In this document: piece by piece, positions 49,544 through 62,500 of the stretch | How positions within the stretch are numbered: position 1 is the stretch's first letter | Layout of the letters: the number at the start of each line of letters is the position of its first letter | Assembly: GCF_000224145.3 (NCBI RefSeq) | Contig: NC_020166.2 | Coordinates: 6,495,632 to 6,559,631 of the forward strand | Source: Ciona intestinalis | Lineage: Eukaryota > Chordata > Ascidiacea > Phlebobranchia > Cionidae | Reading direction: 5' to 3' | Length of the DNA: 64,000 bases | Notes under the pieces: generated by a model | Seen by the model: the letters and a program-made list of their open reading frames with translations, nothing else | Told to the model about the DNA's origin: nothing | The model's database searches: none | Program-made: the position numbers and the translations under genes

Positions 49544-50726
49544 TGTAAAGAGATGGTTATAAAATCTGCAATAAAACAAAATTAAAATAATTTCCTTTGT
49601 AAGTTCCATACAAAACAAAACAACTTACCTTATGATAAAAAAGTAACTTAATATAACCCTAAATCAAACAGTAATTGCACAAACAGAAACGATTTTTGCT
49701 GTTATACAGTTATGCTCCTATAAAAAAAACTAAAGGTTTTGTTACACCCTGTCCTAAAGTGTATGTCTGTACATACATCATCCTATTTTCTGGCCAGGCC
49801 AAAACGCTAATGATTTAAAAATCTTACAAAAATGAATAAATAGGCTTTTGAAACACAGCTAAACAAACGGTAGATTTACTGATGAAGCACCGAACAGCTG
49901 ATATTGGCCTATTATAAGACACCTGACACGACGTCTTTTTCGAAGGAATGATTTCAGCTGTAATCGTGTTATGCGGCGTTGTTGGTTACCACGGCTGTTG
50001 CTAGCGACTGACGTCAGCAGTTACTCAAGCGAAACACTTCGGCCCATTTAAAGTAGTAGGTCGCCTGGAGATCAACATAAACTAACAAATACATACAAGT
50101 ACGACGGCAAAAAAAGCCAACTAACGTATGTACTGTTTTTAGGTTTCTGATGGTTGCTCACTTAGGGTCGAAATCTACTGTAGTCTTAAATATAAAACAA
50201 ACAAAAAAGAACCGTCCGGTTATGTTTGCATTTTCTGCGATTTTATGTGAATCGACAAACTAAATATACGTAAACTTCAAACCTGTTAAACTGCTGCAAC
50301 CAAATCTAAAATTATGAAAAAAATTTTTTTTTGAAATTTCGTTTCACCAGTTGTTTTACGTACAACCGTATTTGTTACGTCATAAATGAGATAAAAAATC
50401 CGTACCTTTCAACATTAAAGGCTTATTTGCATTCAACCGTCAATCAGTCTTATATTTTTTAGTTCTAGAGATATGGTAGGCCGTGGTTTACTGGTTTTGC
50501 CTGCGTTACGGTCTGGTGATGGTATAGTAGTTCTAATTCAAGTTTCGTTCAATTCTACGAATTCTATTTTAGTGCTTGCGTGGTAAACAACTTTGAATTA
50601 CGCTCTCGCCGTTTCTTAGCCAATCTATAATGTTACGTCTTTGAGAAAATATTTTGCTTGATATTTGGCGAGTTGTGCAAAAATAGCGCACAGTCAGATC
50701 AAAGAAGTTGCACCCTACAGATCGTT

Positions 50727-51243
50727 TTGGTTTCAACCACAGAAATAAAAAAGAATAGAAGGCGCATCTCCAATGTCGGCAAAGGAGAGAGCACGATACA
50801 CTGTCTCTCTTTCGCGGGTCGTTCCCGTTTACTATTGTAGTCAATGGAGTCGATGACGTTTTGTGTAGTTTTTCTTCGTTTTTTGACTTAATTTAAAGTT
50901 ATTGTGTAAAAAAAACTATTTTCTAATATATATATATTTCTGAAAAACCGTTTTTTTGAAAGTTTTAATTAATTTTTTTAAATAATTAAATTTCCTAAAC
51001 AAGTGGTAAACTGTAAGCGTTAACGTACCAAATAACTAAACTAGCCTAACAAACTTGAATAGTTGGTGTAGTTTTTAAAATAAACAGCTAAAACCTTCCA
51101 AAAACACTATGCGCCTATCTTTTACAATGGAGACGAAGGAAAATGGGGACGGAGTTGGCGGTCACGTGAATAGAAAAAAGAATATATCACGGTTTTGGAA
51201 AGTTGCGCGTTCTACTCTTTTTTATTTCTGTGGTTTCAACCAA
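50727..51243. repeat. Spaced inverted repeat, possible non-autonomous DNA transposon
   Basis: AACCACAGAAATAAAAAAGA near 50735 recurs on the opposite strand near 51218, and the match extends over about 40 bases with a few differences. The arms are about 430 bases apart. No clear target-site duplication was found, so the transposon interpretation is tentative. Confidence 0.5.
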
Positions 51244-51568
51244 TAAGAAGTATTGGGTTGTTCATCAATGGGCCATGGTGTTGTGTGTGTCGACGATTAA
51301 GAGTAATAAATGATTTCTGAAAGACTTCTGTGTAATTGGCAATTGCCGTTTAGTGTTTTCCTCATGAACACACACACGTCGACGATTATATATATCAGCG
51401 TGAGCCTTGAACTTATAATCTTTGGGCTAACGGCAGGCTCGCTAAGCACTTTGCCACGGCCACGGCCAAGATACCTCTAGTAGTATAAGCCATGCAACAG
51501 TGCCGGTTTTTACGAACCCTTTACAGTTTAACTTTAAACTATAGTGTTCTTCCACGTGCACAAACTAC

Positions 51569-51587
51569 GTGTGTGTGTGTGTGTGTG
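51569..51587. repeat. (GT)n microsatellite
   Basis: A run of about nine GT units in intergenic DNA. Confidence 0.85.
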
Positions 51588-53445
51588 GTGACATAACCAA
51601 TATTCGTTTTACGGACTTCACTCAATTAGTACGATAACCTAAAAACGGCGACTAGTGCTGGGAAGCAAGCAGAGACAAAAAGATTGACACAATTATGGCA
51701 AACCCAAAAAACTTTTTCCTTAAACTGAGAAAATAACATACCACTCACCAATACTACTATATTTGTAGCCGACTAGTTGTAAAGTTTCGTTTCATCAACT
51801 TTCCTTCGCCTGCATATGTCCAAATGCAAATTCCCTGCAGATCGCCATATACCGTATATATATATATATGCTTAACTGCCACACATGAAACATCCTCAAT
51901 CAAAGCAACATACCTTTCCAAACAATTTTAAGTCAAATTTAATACAAGGTTTTTAAAATGGTGGTTCTAGATAAATATGCGTATGATTTGATCTATATGG
52001 GTAAAACCTTTTTAGTTAGTTATATATTGCTGTTACAAACCTCTTTAAACCTGAAAACAAACGCTGGTTAAATTTAAAACACCATGGTAAATAATACAGC
52101 AGAACACGCGGGATTGTTACACAGCTTGTAGTTCCAGCGTTGTGCAGCACGCAATGGTGCAAAACTCAAAACCCGTTAATTACCAATGATGCCACGCGTG
52201 CCTTAAGCAAAAGCGTCGAATTTTTCACGTGCTGCACGAGTTGCATGACTAGAGTATAATCAATGTAGACGTAGTAACAATTCCTGTTCTGTGCGCTTTT
52301 TAAAGGGCCGACTCCAAATATGAAGATGGTAAGTCTACTCGATGTACACTGGATTGTTGTTTAAATTTTCGAGAAAATATTGCAACGACATTTGAGGTCA
52401 CAAAAAACGGTTGAAGAAAAAGGGATGTATAGGTGCATCATACCAGAAGATACACCCACTGTACTGCTTATGGTGCTGGAAAATAAAGTAAACGGTATCC
52501 ACAGAACCCTGTGGCTGATGGTGTCCGACGGTATTTTTAATATTTTAGTGAGAACGATGCTACATGAATATTTGCACATTGAAACAAAAAGTACGAGGTG
52601 TACAAAACGACAAAAATATTGTTATAAGTACCTATAGGCAGTTATGCAGTTTGTCGGAGAATGTACTATTGCACTGTAGCAGCGAGTATGCTACGGTGCT
52701 GGAAAGGGAAATCCGAAAAACAACTGCATTTGCGGGGAGTCATCAAAACTCCAATGTTTGGGTTACGGCGGGCAAGATAGGCATTTTACCATACACCGTT
52801 AATTGATATAAATAATACTGGAATGTGAAAAAAATACTTTTTAATTGTAACTATTAAAAAAACAATGTTGTAATGTACCTCATTCTCTATCAGTTCAATG
52901 TCTAGAAAAAAACTTATATAATATACTTCACACAGTACCATGAACCTAAACGAATATAGAGTCCGCTTGTTTCTACCGGATCTTTAGTTCCATTTGCGGA
53001 AACCTTTCACAGTTAATCAGATTAGAATAATCATGATATCGGTGATAAAATAATAAATTAAAATTCGTTGGAGAACACACAAGGTGGCCAAGGTTAGGTT
53101 TCTGTTTGTGAAGTAACTTGCGCAGAGTGCTAACACTAAGATACTACGACAGTAAAAAAGCGAATTGTAGTTATACAAGTCTTCCTTGCACAGCGATGAT
53201 ATTTGAATAAAGGTCATTTTTAACCCAGTAAGTTTAACTGAGCATGCGACGCTCTGTTGAGGACGTGTGGTATATATTGCTGTTATGCAACTGGCCATCG
53301 CGATCGCGACCAGCCAACTACATTGTCAGTCTTTAGGGCAGTGAGATGTTCTTATGAGCAGCAGAAACAACAAAAGATCCCCCACGCGGATAATTTGTCT
53401 GGTTGCGGGTTACGGACTGCACAAACCGAAACGTCGTGTGTCCGA

Positions 53446-56400
53446 TCACGTGTCATTGTACATCTTTTCGCCGAGCGGTGGCGCTAGCGGTCCTGTCCCG
53501 TTCATCGCACTGTTGCAAGTTGCTGCTGCGCTGTTTTCATCTTCGTTAGCAGGGGAAGAGGCACGTACATCTTCGTGTTCGTTGTCGCTGGAACTATTCG
53601 AGTCCAACCGAGGATTATCATCGTCCATCTCGCCCGCACTTAATTTCCGCGAGTTCGCAACTGGGTTTAACGAGCAAGGTTGCTCTTCTACGACACCTAA
53701 CGGGCCCCTTACGCTCCGTTGGCGACGACAGCAGCAACACGAGATGAACTCGAATGACCTCTCTGTTTTCTGTTTAACGTCACCGTTTCTTTTACTTTGT
53801 TCTGAAAGTTAAACAAAGGTTATTTTTTTTTCTCATTAAAATAAATGTTGCTGCAAATATCAAAATGGTTAATCAATGTAATTTTATTTTCAAACATTCC
53901 CACATTTTAGTGTTATCAACAATTATAAATGGCATGATCTTCGAATTACTAAAATATGTATGATTGTCTAATTACTCAAATAGCCATCTTTCTGAATGGA
54001 TTTTTCTGGATACACGACTAATAAAAGAGAAACGTTCTGTACTTCCGTATCACTCAGCGTTTTATCTCTTGTCAACGGTTCAAAACGTGGTAAAAAGCTC
54101 GTTGATAAATGTCCAGACTTAACGTACTTTAGAATGTTATTTGTATTAGGCTATATTCACATTACACTTTAATAGGATTTTTTTGTCGACTGCTACATAC
54201 AGAAGTTGTTTAATATTTTCTAATGTACCCAGTCAGGTTTATGCGAGATGACGGAACGAATCGAATTTAAATTCGTCTTTATTTGGAAGAACCGGTCTGG
54301 AAGTTAATCGATAAAACCGTATTGAACGCGAATCATGGTCGTATTAATTATTCAGCGTGCGAAAACCACAGTGTTTCCACGGAATATCTATCCTGTTTTC
54401 TTCACCACAAATTTAGCGACTTTAAAGGTAATTTCACCTTGCTAAATTCGACTTAACCAATATTGGATAATATGCCGCTTGAATTTGTTTCAAGCTCAAT
54501 TATAAAGCCTTAAAACGTACACGCGCTGTTACATCGGGCAACACTTCATAGCAGATGAAGGGATGGAACACTCCCTCCCCAATAAAGCGTCATGGAGGCA
54601 ACCCAAGGAACAGTAATTTGAAAACGTTTACCACTTTTCTTAAGGACCAAAATAGATCGTTGGTGCATCGCTTGGTCTCATAAACACATACCGCACACAA
54701 CGAATTTATTTTAAGAGAAATTGAAACCCGTTTAAGGGCACGGCTTTAAGCGTAAGGATTGTATAACTTTTAAAAGCTTGCAAAACTTATGGTACACAAG
54801 TTGCAAAGTTTCGTTATAATAGCTTCTATGCGCACCTAAAGAATTATTAGAAGTAACGAGTTAATATTTTACTGTAAGTATAGTCCGCCATGCGCATGAG
54901 TGTCGTACGGTTATCTAATTTGCATGAGGCACGTATGAAACGTGTACCGACCCGAGAGAGACATAACTTTTAAAACATTCTTTGGTTACTACCGAGTGTG
55001 ACGACAATGAGATTAAAATCATGGAACATCTCATCCACTCCTACCATGCTTATCTAACGTTGCAAAAGCTGCATTGAATAATCAAGCAAACAATAAACCA
55101 AAAAAGTTACAAAATTTTACAATGAATAAAAAGTAAGAACATTGTAAACTTACCCACTAGTTCTTTAGTTATTTCGGCAGTGAGGTTTGAGCAAAGAAAT
55201 CGAGGGTATGAATCCCTATGCATCAATGTATATATTTGGTGCTGCGCCTCAGTAAATATGGATACATCCATCTTGTCTTTCAGTTGATCAACGATGTTTT
55301 CTCGCATCTTGTAATCGATGTTTACCTGCAATAAAAAAAATATTTATTAGATATGAAGTCCAACTGAAATATTTTAAAGCGATGTTGTAAACTAGTTTCA
55401 TTAGCCTGGTATGAAGTTTAGGCATATTGCAAAACTCGTTTATCCTGTTTTGTATGGTGTAGCAAAGAGAAACATAAAAACCAAAATACGTATTTGGTGA
55501 ATCATAATTCGAGAAAAGAGCAAAAGGTTTTGTAAGAAATTATGACAGATCGTTGCTGTTGTCACTGCCGTTACCACAACAAGACAGTCGAGCTCTAATG
55601 AATGGGCACATAACATTATTATAAAAAAGTTTAAATGAATGAATGTGAATGAAAGATTGCGTAAACCTCGTTTCGTTTGAAAAGATAAGATACCGATACG
55701 CCAATCGTTGCAAATTACAAGTCAACTGCTTGTATAGAGAAAATCCTTCGCTTAACCTACCCCATATTAGCATTTATATGATTTGGGTTCAGACAATAGA
55801 AATGTGTTTTAAGAATTGGCGTATCCGAAGAAGTGACATTATAAAACAATAACAAAAATAAGAACAACAGTTTTATAACCAAACACATGTACCTAAAAAA
55901 CCAAGCGCTAAACGAAATAGAATATACATAACGTGCCTAATTACCTCGTGTGGAGAATAGACATTGATGTAAGTGTCGTAAATATCTTGAACTCCTTTTT
56001 CGATTCGCTTCTGCTTCGTCGCGCTTTTTAAGTTTTCGCAGGCCAGCCAAAACTTGAGGTTTTCGTCGGCGATTTCCGATTCAAGAAAAACTCGGAAAAC
56101 GAAGCGGCCGGCTGGTTAAAAAAAAACTCAATTAAAATCAGACCACTTTCCATGCGAATAAGCTAAACGCCCTGCCCAAAATAGCTAAAAACTTAGCTGG
56201 TGTAGACGATATAGTCTTGTTTTAGCAATGAGTTTCATACTTACATAAACGCAAACCAGCAGAGTATAGTAAGAAAATACATAAAAATGATAAATACTAT
56301 ACTAGTTTTATATTCTATAAATAAGTACTTACCGGTGCTGCTAAGAAGGGCGTCGAAGGATTGATGCACTCGGCTATGTCCTCTAGCGTAACACTGTAAT

Positions 56401-59400
56401 AACATAGTTGTAAATTTAGTGTATGTATTATACACTGTATGCATAGTTATAAACCGATACCACAGCCCGTTTACGTTCCTGCAGTAGGGTGGGGGGGGAT
56501 GGAACACGTTTCATTCTATTTCCTCGTCCCATTCGGTAGTAAACAAAGAATATTCAACGAATTATAAAACCATATCGTGACAACTCCCCTCGTTGGTAAT
56601 TGTTTAAAACACGATCAGGGTATCTGAATATTACGTGCTAAAAGCGTACCATGTTCCCCCGCTCTAATATAAATGTAAAATGTTATTAAGATCGTAGAAC
56701 CGATATTTATAAAAAGCAACTCTAAACTAACAAGACATTCTACGCATTCCGTGCGAAAAAATTACATTTAACCTAAATGATGTTAATGCATCGAAAGCAC
56801 CTACTCTATATGGATGTATTTTAAAAATCGTGTCCATTCAGGTAAGATAAAAAAATACTTGTTTTAAAATGCCCATTATGGACATGCCACGTGCTACCTT
56901 AGCCAGACCAACACAGATACGTTCCCATGATTAAATCTAGGACGTATTCGTATACGACTATACGTCGTCGAATGCAGCCGTCGAGCTCTGCGCAGACGTA
57001 TCAGCGTGAACTTTATCAAGACCATTGTGAAACGTCTAAAATGGTGTCATACATCTGTTGCGTTTATCATCGTGTCTACTGTCACGGTCTACACTGTAAG
57101 TATCGCCCTTTGGTGTTTTAAAAAGAACCTTTATTTGTATTCGCCCATAAAACCAGTAGTAATCAAAGTAAAATCAGTATTTAATAAACTGGGTATTCCT
57201 GTTTGCGTATATAATTTGTGAGGGTTGGCTAAGCTAAAACTCGTTGGTATTAACGCGACAGTGCACATGCGACGTAATCGCGTGAAATTTCATTGCTTTT
57301 ATATATTGAAAAATCAATACATAATTTCGATGTGAAATGAACGAACGGGAATATATCGAAAGTATAGACAAGCTATGACAGTATGAAAAATTGTGCTGGA
57401 AGGGTATAAGTAATGTGTTGTATTTGGATGGAGGTGCTGTGACGCCTGGATCAAAGCTTGCAAAACTTATGGCACACAAGTTGCAAAGTTTCGTTATAAT
57501 AGCCTCTATGCGCACCTAAAGAATTATTAGAAGTAACGAGTTAATATTTTACTGTAAGTATAGTCCGCCATGCGCATGAGTGTCGTATGGTTATCTAATT
57601 TGCATGAGGCACGTATGAAACGTGTACCGACCCGAGAAAGATTGCCATTTCTGCTGATGGACCGCCATGAAAAATGCATTCAGTAAATTACTTGCCTGCA
57701 ATGCATAAGCAGCTCCTTCCCACTTTTTATCCTTCGCTTGCGGAAGGATACTTGAGGTTTCACCGACTGAGTCCTGTAATTTGAGAAGTGCATTAGTCAC
57801 AGAATATGGATCGCGTAAGAGTCCTCTATACCAACACACTAATGTAAATCGTGGTTATTACAATGACATGTCGCATTGCTACTTCAGGTCACAATTTTGC
57901 TATTTTGACGCTGACAAACACCGTTACGTTAACTTAGAGAGTGTAACTAACCACACATAAGCTTCATTAAACCTGAACCCGAACGTCATAATCCATTACC
58001 ACCGGAACACTAATAAAATAAAAGCTAGGTAGTTTTTTACTATAACGTGGTGCAAACGTATATATTCTTAAGCATATCATAACCTTTTTTCGATCTACAC
58101 GTTATATTCATATCTTCCATATAACGACAAGGGAAAAAAGTCTGCCATAACCGCACATACCAAGTAAGGTTGTATAATATGTTTAATATATATGATCGAC
58201 AAGCTACAAGGCAGTTTAATTGTTTGTGTCTCTTGTGAGCTATATGCGGTCGGTACAAATGATGAAACCAATTGCTCTCGATTTAATGAATGAATGTATC
58301 AACATTGCTCACCGTAATTACGATACGAAATAAAAACACGTGGCGCTAATTGCGCCCGCTCCGATCAATGCCACAGCCAATTATACATATAGTAAAGTAG
58401 AATGTCTCCCGGTATATAGGTGGACAATGGCCAGCATCGATTCTTATGGTTGGAAGACGGGTAGACAAATTGAAACGAAGAATTCGGAAAACTACAATTA
58501 TACCTATAAATCGTTAAGCGGTCGACCTTAAACTAGCTTGCCTATACTTCCGACGAAGGCCGCTGTGGCCGCCCTACTAAATAATAGATCTAGATTCATA
58601 AATAATAATGAGTCGGTGTGACAAAGATTTATGTTAAAATGGAAAGTCGACCAAAGGAGAAGCAAACGAAGAGTGTGTGTAGATGGGTATTAGATGATGA
58701 ACTGTATACACTTCATGTTCATCATACAATGTTATGTGCAAATAATCCATAACCAGTCAGAATAAACAGTTTCTTAACATAAAATGACATGTTTACCTAT
58801 TTCTTTACATAGGACGCCACGTTTCTGCTTACCGTTTATTATGCCAGAGTGGAGAAAGACGAGACACTTATAAGCGCAAATTGCTCAATATTTTCAAAAC
58901 CAAAATATACATTAAGGTAGCTGTACCTAGTAAACCTAGTATTCGCAAGCGAATTCGTATGCAAACCGTTTACCGAGTTCCGCATGCGGCAGCGAAATCC
59001 GGACAAAACAGACAAAACGGACGAATTCCGGATACTGTGTACAGCCACCTTTATACGGATTTTGGGTAATACCTCGAATAAGTACAATCATTCCTTTAGT
59101 AATTGACAGCAACTCAAAAAATATATTTTATTTTTTATTAATAATCTTGTTAGTATATGACCATCTTACTATTATGCTTTTTTAACTATTAAAAATATGT
59201 TGTAGTCGTTTAGCATCGAACTTTAGCACCTAACATCTTTGCCGTGCACTTTTTTGGACCGTGAGAATTCTGTCGAATAATACTGTAACATTTTTTTTCT
59301 TTTATCACTGAATGGAAACCAGAAAAACGGACATCTTACACCGAGCCTCGTCTTCTCCAACCTACTATATATCTTATGTATAAAATCGTCTGTCTTTTGT

Positions 59401-62400
59401 CCGCCAACACGTAATAAAAAACGAATTATAAGAAACGTACCCGGTTGACTGACAAACTTCTTTGGCTTTTTTCAATGATCCCGGTCGGTTTACTTCTGCT
59501 GTTGTATCGGGCTGAGTTTGGATTCTAGTGTCCGGTGTACCCGGGACAGATTTGAGAGCAGTTTGTGATGAACTTCGTCCGTCCTTTGTCCATGACCTTG
59601 TCATGTGATCGCCCATATAAATCTGCGAAGTTTGCTGCTGTTAATGTATTGTTGTATATTAAACGTCTTTTCGGCTTTGAAATACAAAACAAATACAACC
59701 TTTATTTGTGACTTGAAATCAAAGTTTATTTGTCTCCTCGATAACAAATAGGTAATTGAGGTTAACAAGCGTGGTCAGTACAGCACCTAGGATCTACGCA
59801 GCGATATTACTATACGTGTGCAATATGGCAAAAATGTCACATTTATTAAACCACGGTCTACGAGAGATATACGCTTTATTTGTTCCTTGTTTAATCTCGT
59901 CTTGATGCTGTAAACTTTGTTTACGCGTTAGTTATTTCACAAGTTTTAATTATAGTAATATTTTGCCGTTTGCTTTCTTCTGACGCTGCTAGCAGATACA
60001 TTGCTGATAATAATTGATCTCATTGCAAAATTCGTATATTGTTAATTCGTTTGTTGCATTACTGGCTCTGAATTGAAGCAAAACCTAACAATGGATAATA
60101 ATGACGTTTGTGATGTACAATAGACCTTCTAATTTCAAACATGTGAATTATGCGGCCGTATCTCTAGGAGTAGGAATTTGTTAAGAACTCTTAGGAGTGG
60201 TTTCCCAACGAAATAATAAGCATTTCCGTTAAAAATATTTGTAATATGTCCACATTTTTTAGGTAATACACAAAGAATGTTTAAGCTTATCCGTATGGAT
60301 CAGTCGTAGGCAGGGGGACACCATCGATGCACAATATCGATCCAAAACTTAATTAGTTTGTACTTTATCGAACCCCTTACACGACATAGCGATCGAGCAT
60401 ATGGGATCGGTGCGCAATAACGTAATGTGTATGTGCAGCACTACGATATAGATACTTCGGTGTCCTTTAGATTCAATATCATCGAGCTTATATACCCTGC
60501 ATAATTCGATCACTGTTTAGTGTTTACGTACCCATATAGCGCGCTTCTTCAGCTTAGATCTGAACATTTCTTTACTGTCCATTCAGTAATATAAACCGAC
60601 AGTACCCTTTTAAAAGGGCAATTTACGCTGTATTCAAATTTAGAATACATTAACTCTGCTTCTCATGACTCTACCATACGTCATTCAAACATCACGCAAG
60701 ATATTCCTAACTAAATGTGCAACAGTTCACCCGAAGGTACTTCTGCTGCATTGACGTCTGTCTCAATTTAACCTTTTTCGTTGTAATTCATGAATAATTC
60801 CTGTGCTGTGGGACAAGGCTGGACTTTATTACCTTTCATTATTTCCACAGAGCGAACGTATGGGGCAGCTGAGAACAAAGGCAAGTATGAAATGTATGTA
60901 CCTGGCCTGCCGTTGCGCTTCCGCGAATAGTATTGATGCTGTCGAAACACAATGCTTTGCTGATTGAATTCCATCGAAAGCGAGCGACGTTTTCCTCGTT
61001 CATTTCGATCACTTTACAACCACCAGTATACGTAACAAGGGGTGGGGGTTAAAAATCTAGACAACGGTTCAGCATCTACTCAGCTATGGTTTGCTGTCCA
61101 GCTTCAATCCATGTACGTATACACGACACCTTACAACATAAAGTCTGACTCATCCTAAATCTCAAAGTTACAATAGCGAACAGTTGTATCAGAGAAGCGC
61201 TCCAGATCGACGTCTACGACTGTCTCGCTCGGCTTTTCCAGAGAAAGGAAACGGCGCTTTCGTAGACCGTTAAGAGAAAATAGCGTTCGGTCTATAGAAG
61301 CTATACGCCCGATCGATTCCAAAACATATCGATTGCGCGTCCGTTCCCAGGCGAGCACTATTGCTGTTACCGGTGAGTAAAACTGTGCACCTGTATACGC
61401 TGTACAAATTCGTCGGAAATATATGACGCCAGAACTGGTCCTCTTATATAGGGGTTAACACATGACATTATACAACAATAGGTGCACGAACTACGTACAG
61501 GATGACCACTGTATGAGCGAAGACCTTTGAGCCCTATTTTGTCTCTTCCGCAACTCAAACTACGTCAATAGCTTGCGCGGAATGACGTTAATTACGTTTC
61601 GATCGAACCAGGAGAAACGAATTCTTTTCGTGTTAAAAACTTTAGTCTTTTTCATTGACATGGTGGCATTGATTGGTCATTGCAATCGCTCCGTAAAAGA
61701 CGACGTGACGGATTAAAAGTTCCGAGGTAGGTCCGCTAATTTTATTCACCGAATCCGAAATTTATTGAGTTATAGAAGGCGGATGTTTATAATTTACTGA
61801 TCTCGTAATAAATGTCTGTTTAAATTGCACAAAATTGAGTTAAGATTATAAACAGTTTGGAACTGTGCCGCTTTTGGCAATTTACATAAAAAATAATAAT
61901 GGTACGCCTAAAACCATTTTTTCGGGGTTTGCACGTATTTAATGCAGTTTTTAGACTCAGATTTATGTCAATAGTTACCTACACTAAGCGACGGTAAATG
62001 CAATTGCCAATTATTAAGTATATAAATACAAACCGCATCCAAGCCAAAATTTTGCAGTAGTGAAGCTCTGCTGCCACCCAGCGCGTTGTATGCATTATGC
62101 GCCTATATACGTTTACAAATTTTACCGGTAAAATACAGCTTTGTACTAATAAAACTGTCAACACAGGCCTTGCACTAAATATTGATACGAATTCCCATTA
62201 AGTATTGTCCCATTCGACAATCTCCAGGTAAACACTGGTATAGAGCAATAACTGTTAAATTGCTTGTCCAAGGACATTATTGTTGACCAAAACCGATCAT
62301 AAAACATAAAAATTGAGGTAATATATCGCAAGCGAACAATTTCCAAAGGTTCGGAATTCTACGTTACATGTCACCAAGTCAACATAACAAGCATACGGCT

Positions 62401-62500
62401 GCATAATTCGACTTACATTAGCTTCCAAAAGTTTTTCCCATTCATTCTTTGCCGCAGAGTTCAACGAGCGTCGTTTTTCCTTCATCTTGTCCAGAAGCAT
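53446..62500 (-). CDS. RGS protein, RZ-like RGS domain with C-terminal cysteine cluster
   Basis: Seven minus-strand exons in consistent phase: 62500-62417, 59622-59441, 57825-57696, 56393-56333, 56111-55945, 55325-55154, 53801-53446, giving 383 residues. RGS proteins speed GTP hydrolysis by G-alpha subunits. The RGS domain (about 143-260) shows SFDALLSSTAGRFVFRVFLE, ADENLKFWLACENLK, YINVYSPHEV and QIYTLMHRDSYPRFL; the last three are closest to RGS17/19/20 (RZ group). RZ proteins carry a cysteine string before the domain. Here CCCC (287-290), followed by RRQR, lies after it in a Ser/Asp/Glu-rich last exon. The third exon ends at a GC donor (CAG|GCAAGT). The RGS exons are firm; the two 5' exons rest on splice phase and open frame alone, and the start Met could instead be in exon 2. 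Confidence 0.78.
54776..54962 (+). repeat. 187-bp repeat, copy 1, inserted into a decayed MITE
   Basis: Almost identical to 57456-57640. It is flanked by a perfect 13-base direct repeat, ATAACTTTTAAAA, at 54763-54775 and 54963-54975. The outer sequence on both sides resembles the two halves of a MITE copy (right half continuing to about 55050). It contains an ATTTGCAT octamer and has no coding capacity. Confidence 0.75.
56483..56669. mobile_element. MITE copy in an RGS intron
   Basis: It starts AGTAGGGTGGGGGGGGATGG and carries TTCATTCTATTTCCTCGTCC, CGGTAGTAAACAAAGAAT, ATTATAAAACCATATCGTG and GTAATTGTTTAAAACACGAT. It ends near CCATGTTCCCCCGCTCTAAT. The order of blocks equals the copies at 17-18 kb. 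Confidence 0.8.
57456..57640 (+). repeat. 187-bp repeat, copy 2, next to an RGS exon
   Basis: It runs from GCTTGCAAAACTTATGGCAC to CGTGTACCGACCCGAGAAAG and differs from copy 1 at only a handful of positions. It ends 55 bases from the RGS exon at 57696. No flanking direct repeat was seen here. Confidence 0.75.
57641..57695 (-). promoter_or_regulatory. GC-AG intron donor region
   Basis: On the minus strand the exon ends CAG and the intron begins GCAAGT, the classical strong form of a GC donor. Both reading phase and the next exon (56393-56333) require this junction. Confidence 0.6.
58844..59367. mobile_element. Possible old MITE-like element with related ends
   Basis: The left end AGAGTGGAGAAAGACGAGAC and right end CCTCGTCTTCTCCAACCTAC are imperfect inverted repeats resembling a degenerate form of the window's main MITE termini. 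The 520-bp interior is not recognised. Confidence 0.35.
62225..62285. mobile_element. SINE body fragment
   Basis: GCAATAACTGTTAAATTGCT and TGTCCAAGGACATTATTG match the conserved body of the tRNA-derived SINEs at 10119 and 48755. The head and tail are missing. Confidence 0.4.

Larger units (their letters stand above)
49544..53445. other. Gene-free region between STMND1-like and RGS genes
   Basis: It should hold the STMND1-like promoter at its left and the RGS 3' UTR at its right. It contains an inverted-repeat pair (50727-50769 and 51201-51243) and a GT microsatellite. The open frames at 52380-52806 were examined and show no family, clear exon structure or start context that I can support. 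Confidence 0.5.

Noticed and set aside
52380-52806. Two overlapping plus-strand frames near an ATG followed by a GTAAGT
   Set aside because: No recognisable domain and no consistent splice joining them; not enough to call a gene.
53354-53812. A 152-codon plus-strand open frame
   Set aside because: It is the antisense of the RGS last exon, which has a good acceptor, correct phase and a Ser/Asp/Glu-rich product.
56927-57221. A plus-strand frame with a hydrophobic segment, considered as a small membrane protein
   Set aside because: It lies in an RGS intron, lacks a convincing start or family match, and two frames overlap without preference.
60768-60974. A minus-strand frame considered as an RGS exon
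   Set aside because: The only acceptor gives a stop in the phase needed between 62417 and 59622.
61155-61358. A 67-codon minus-strand frame in RGS intron 1, considered as an extra or alternative exon
   Set aside because: It ends in a stop and no splice joining it in phase to the RGS exons was found.
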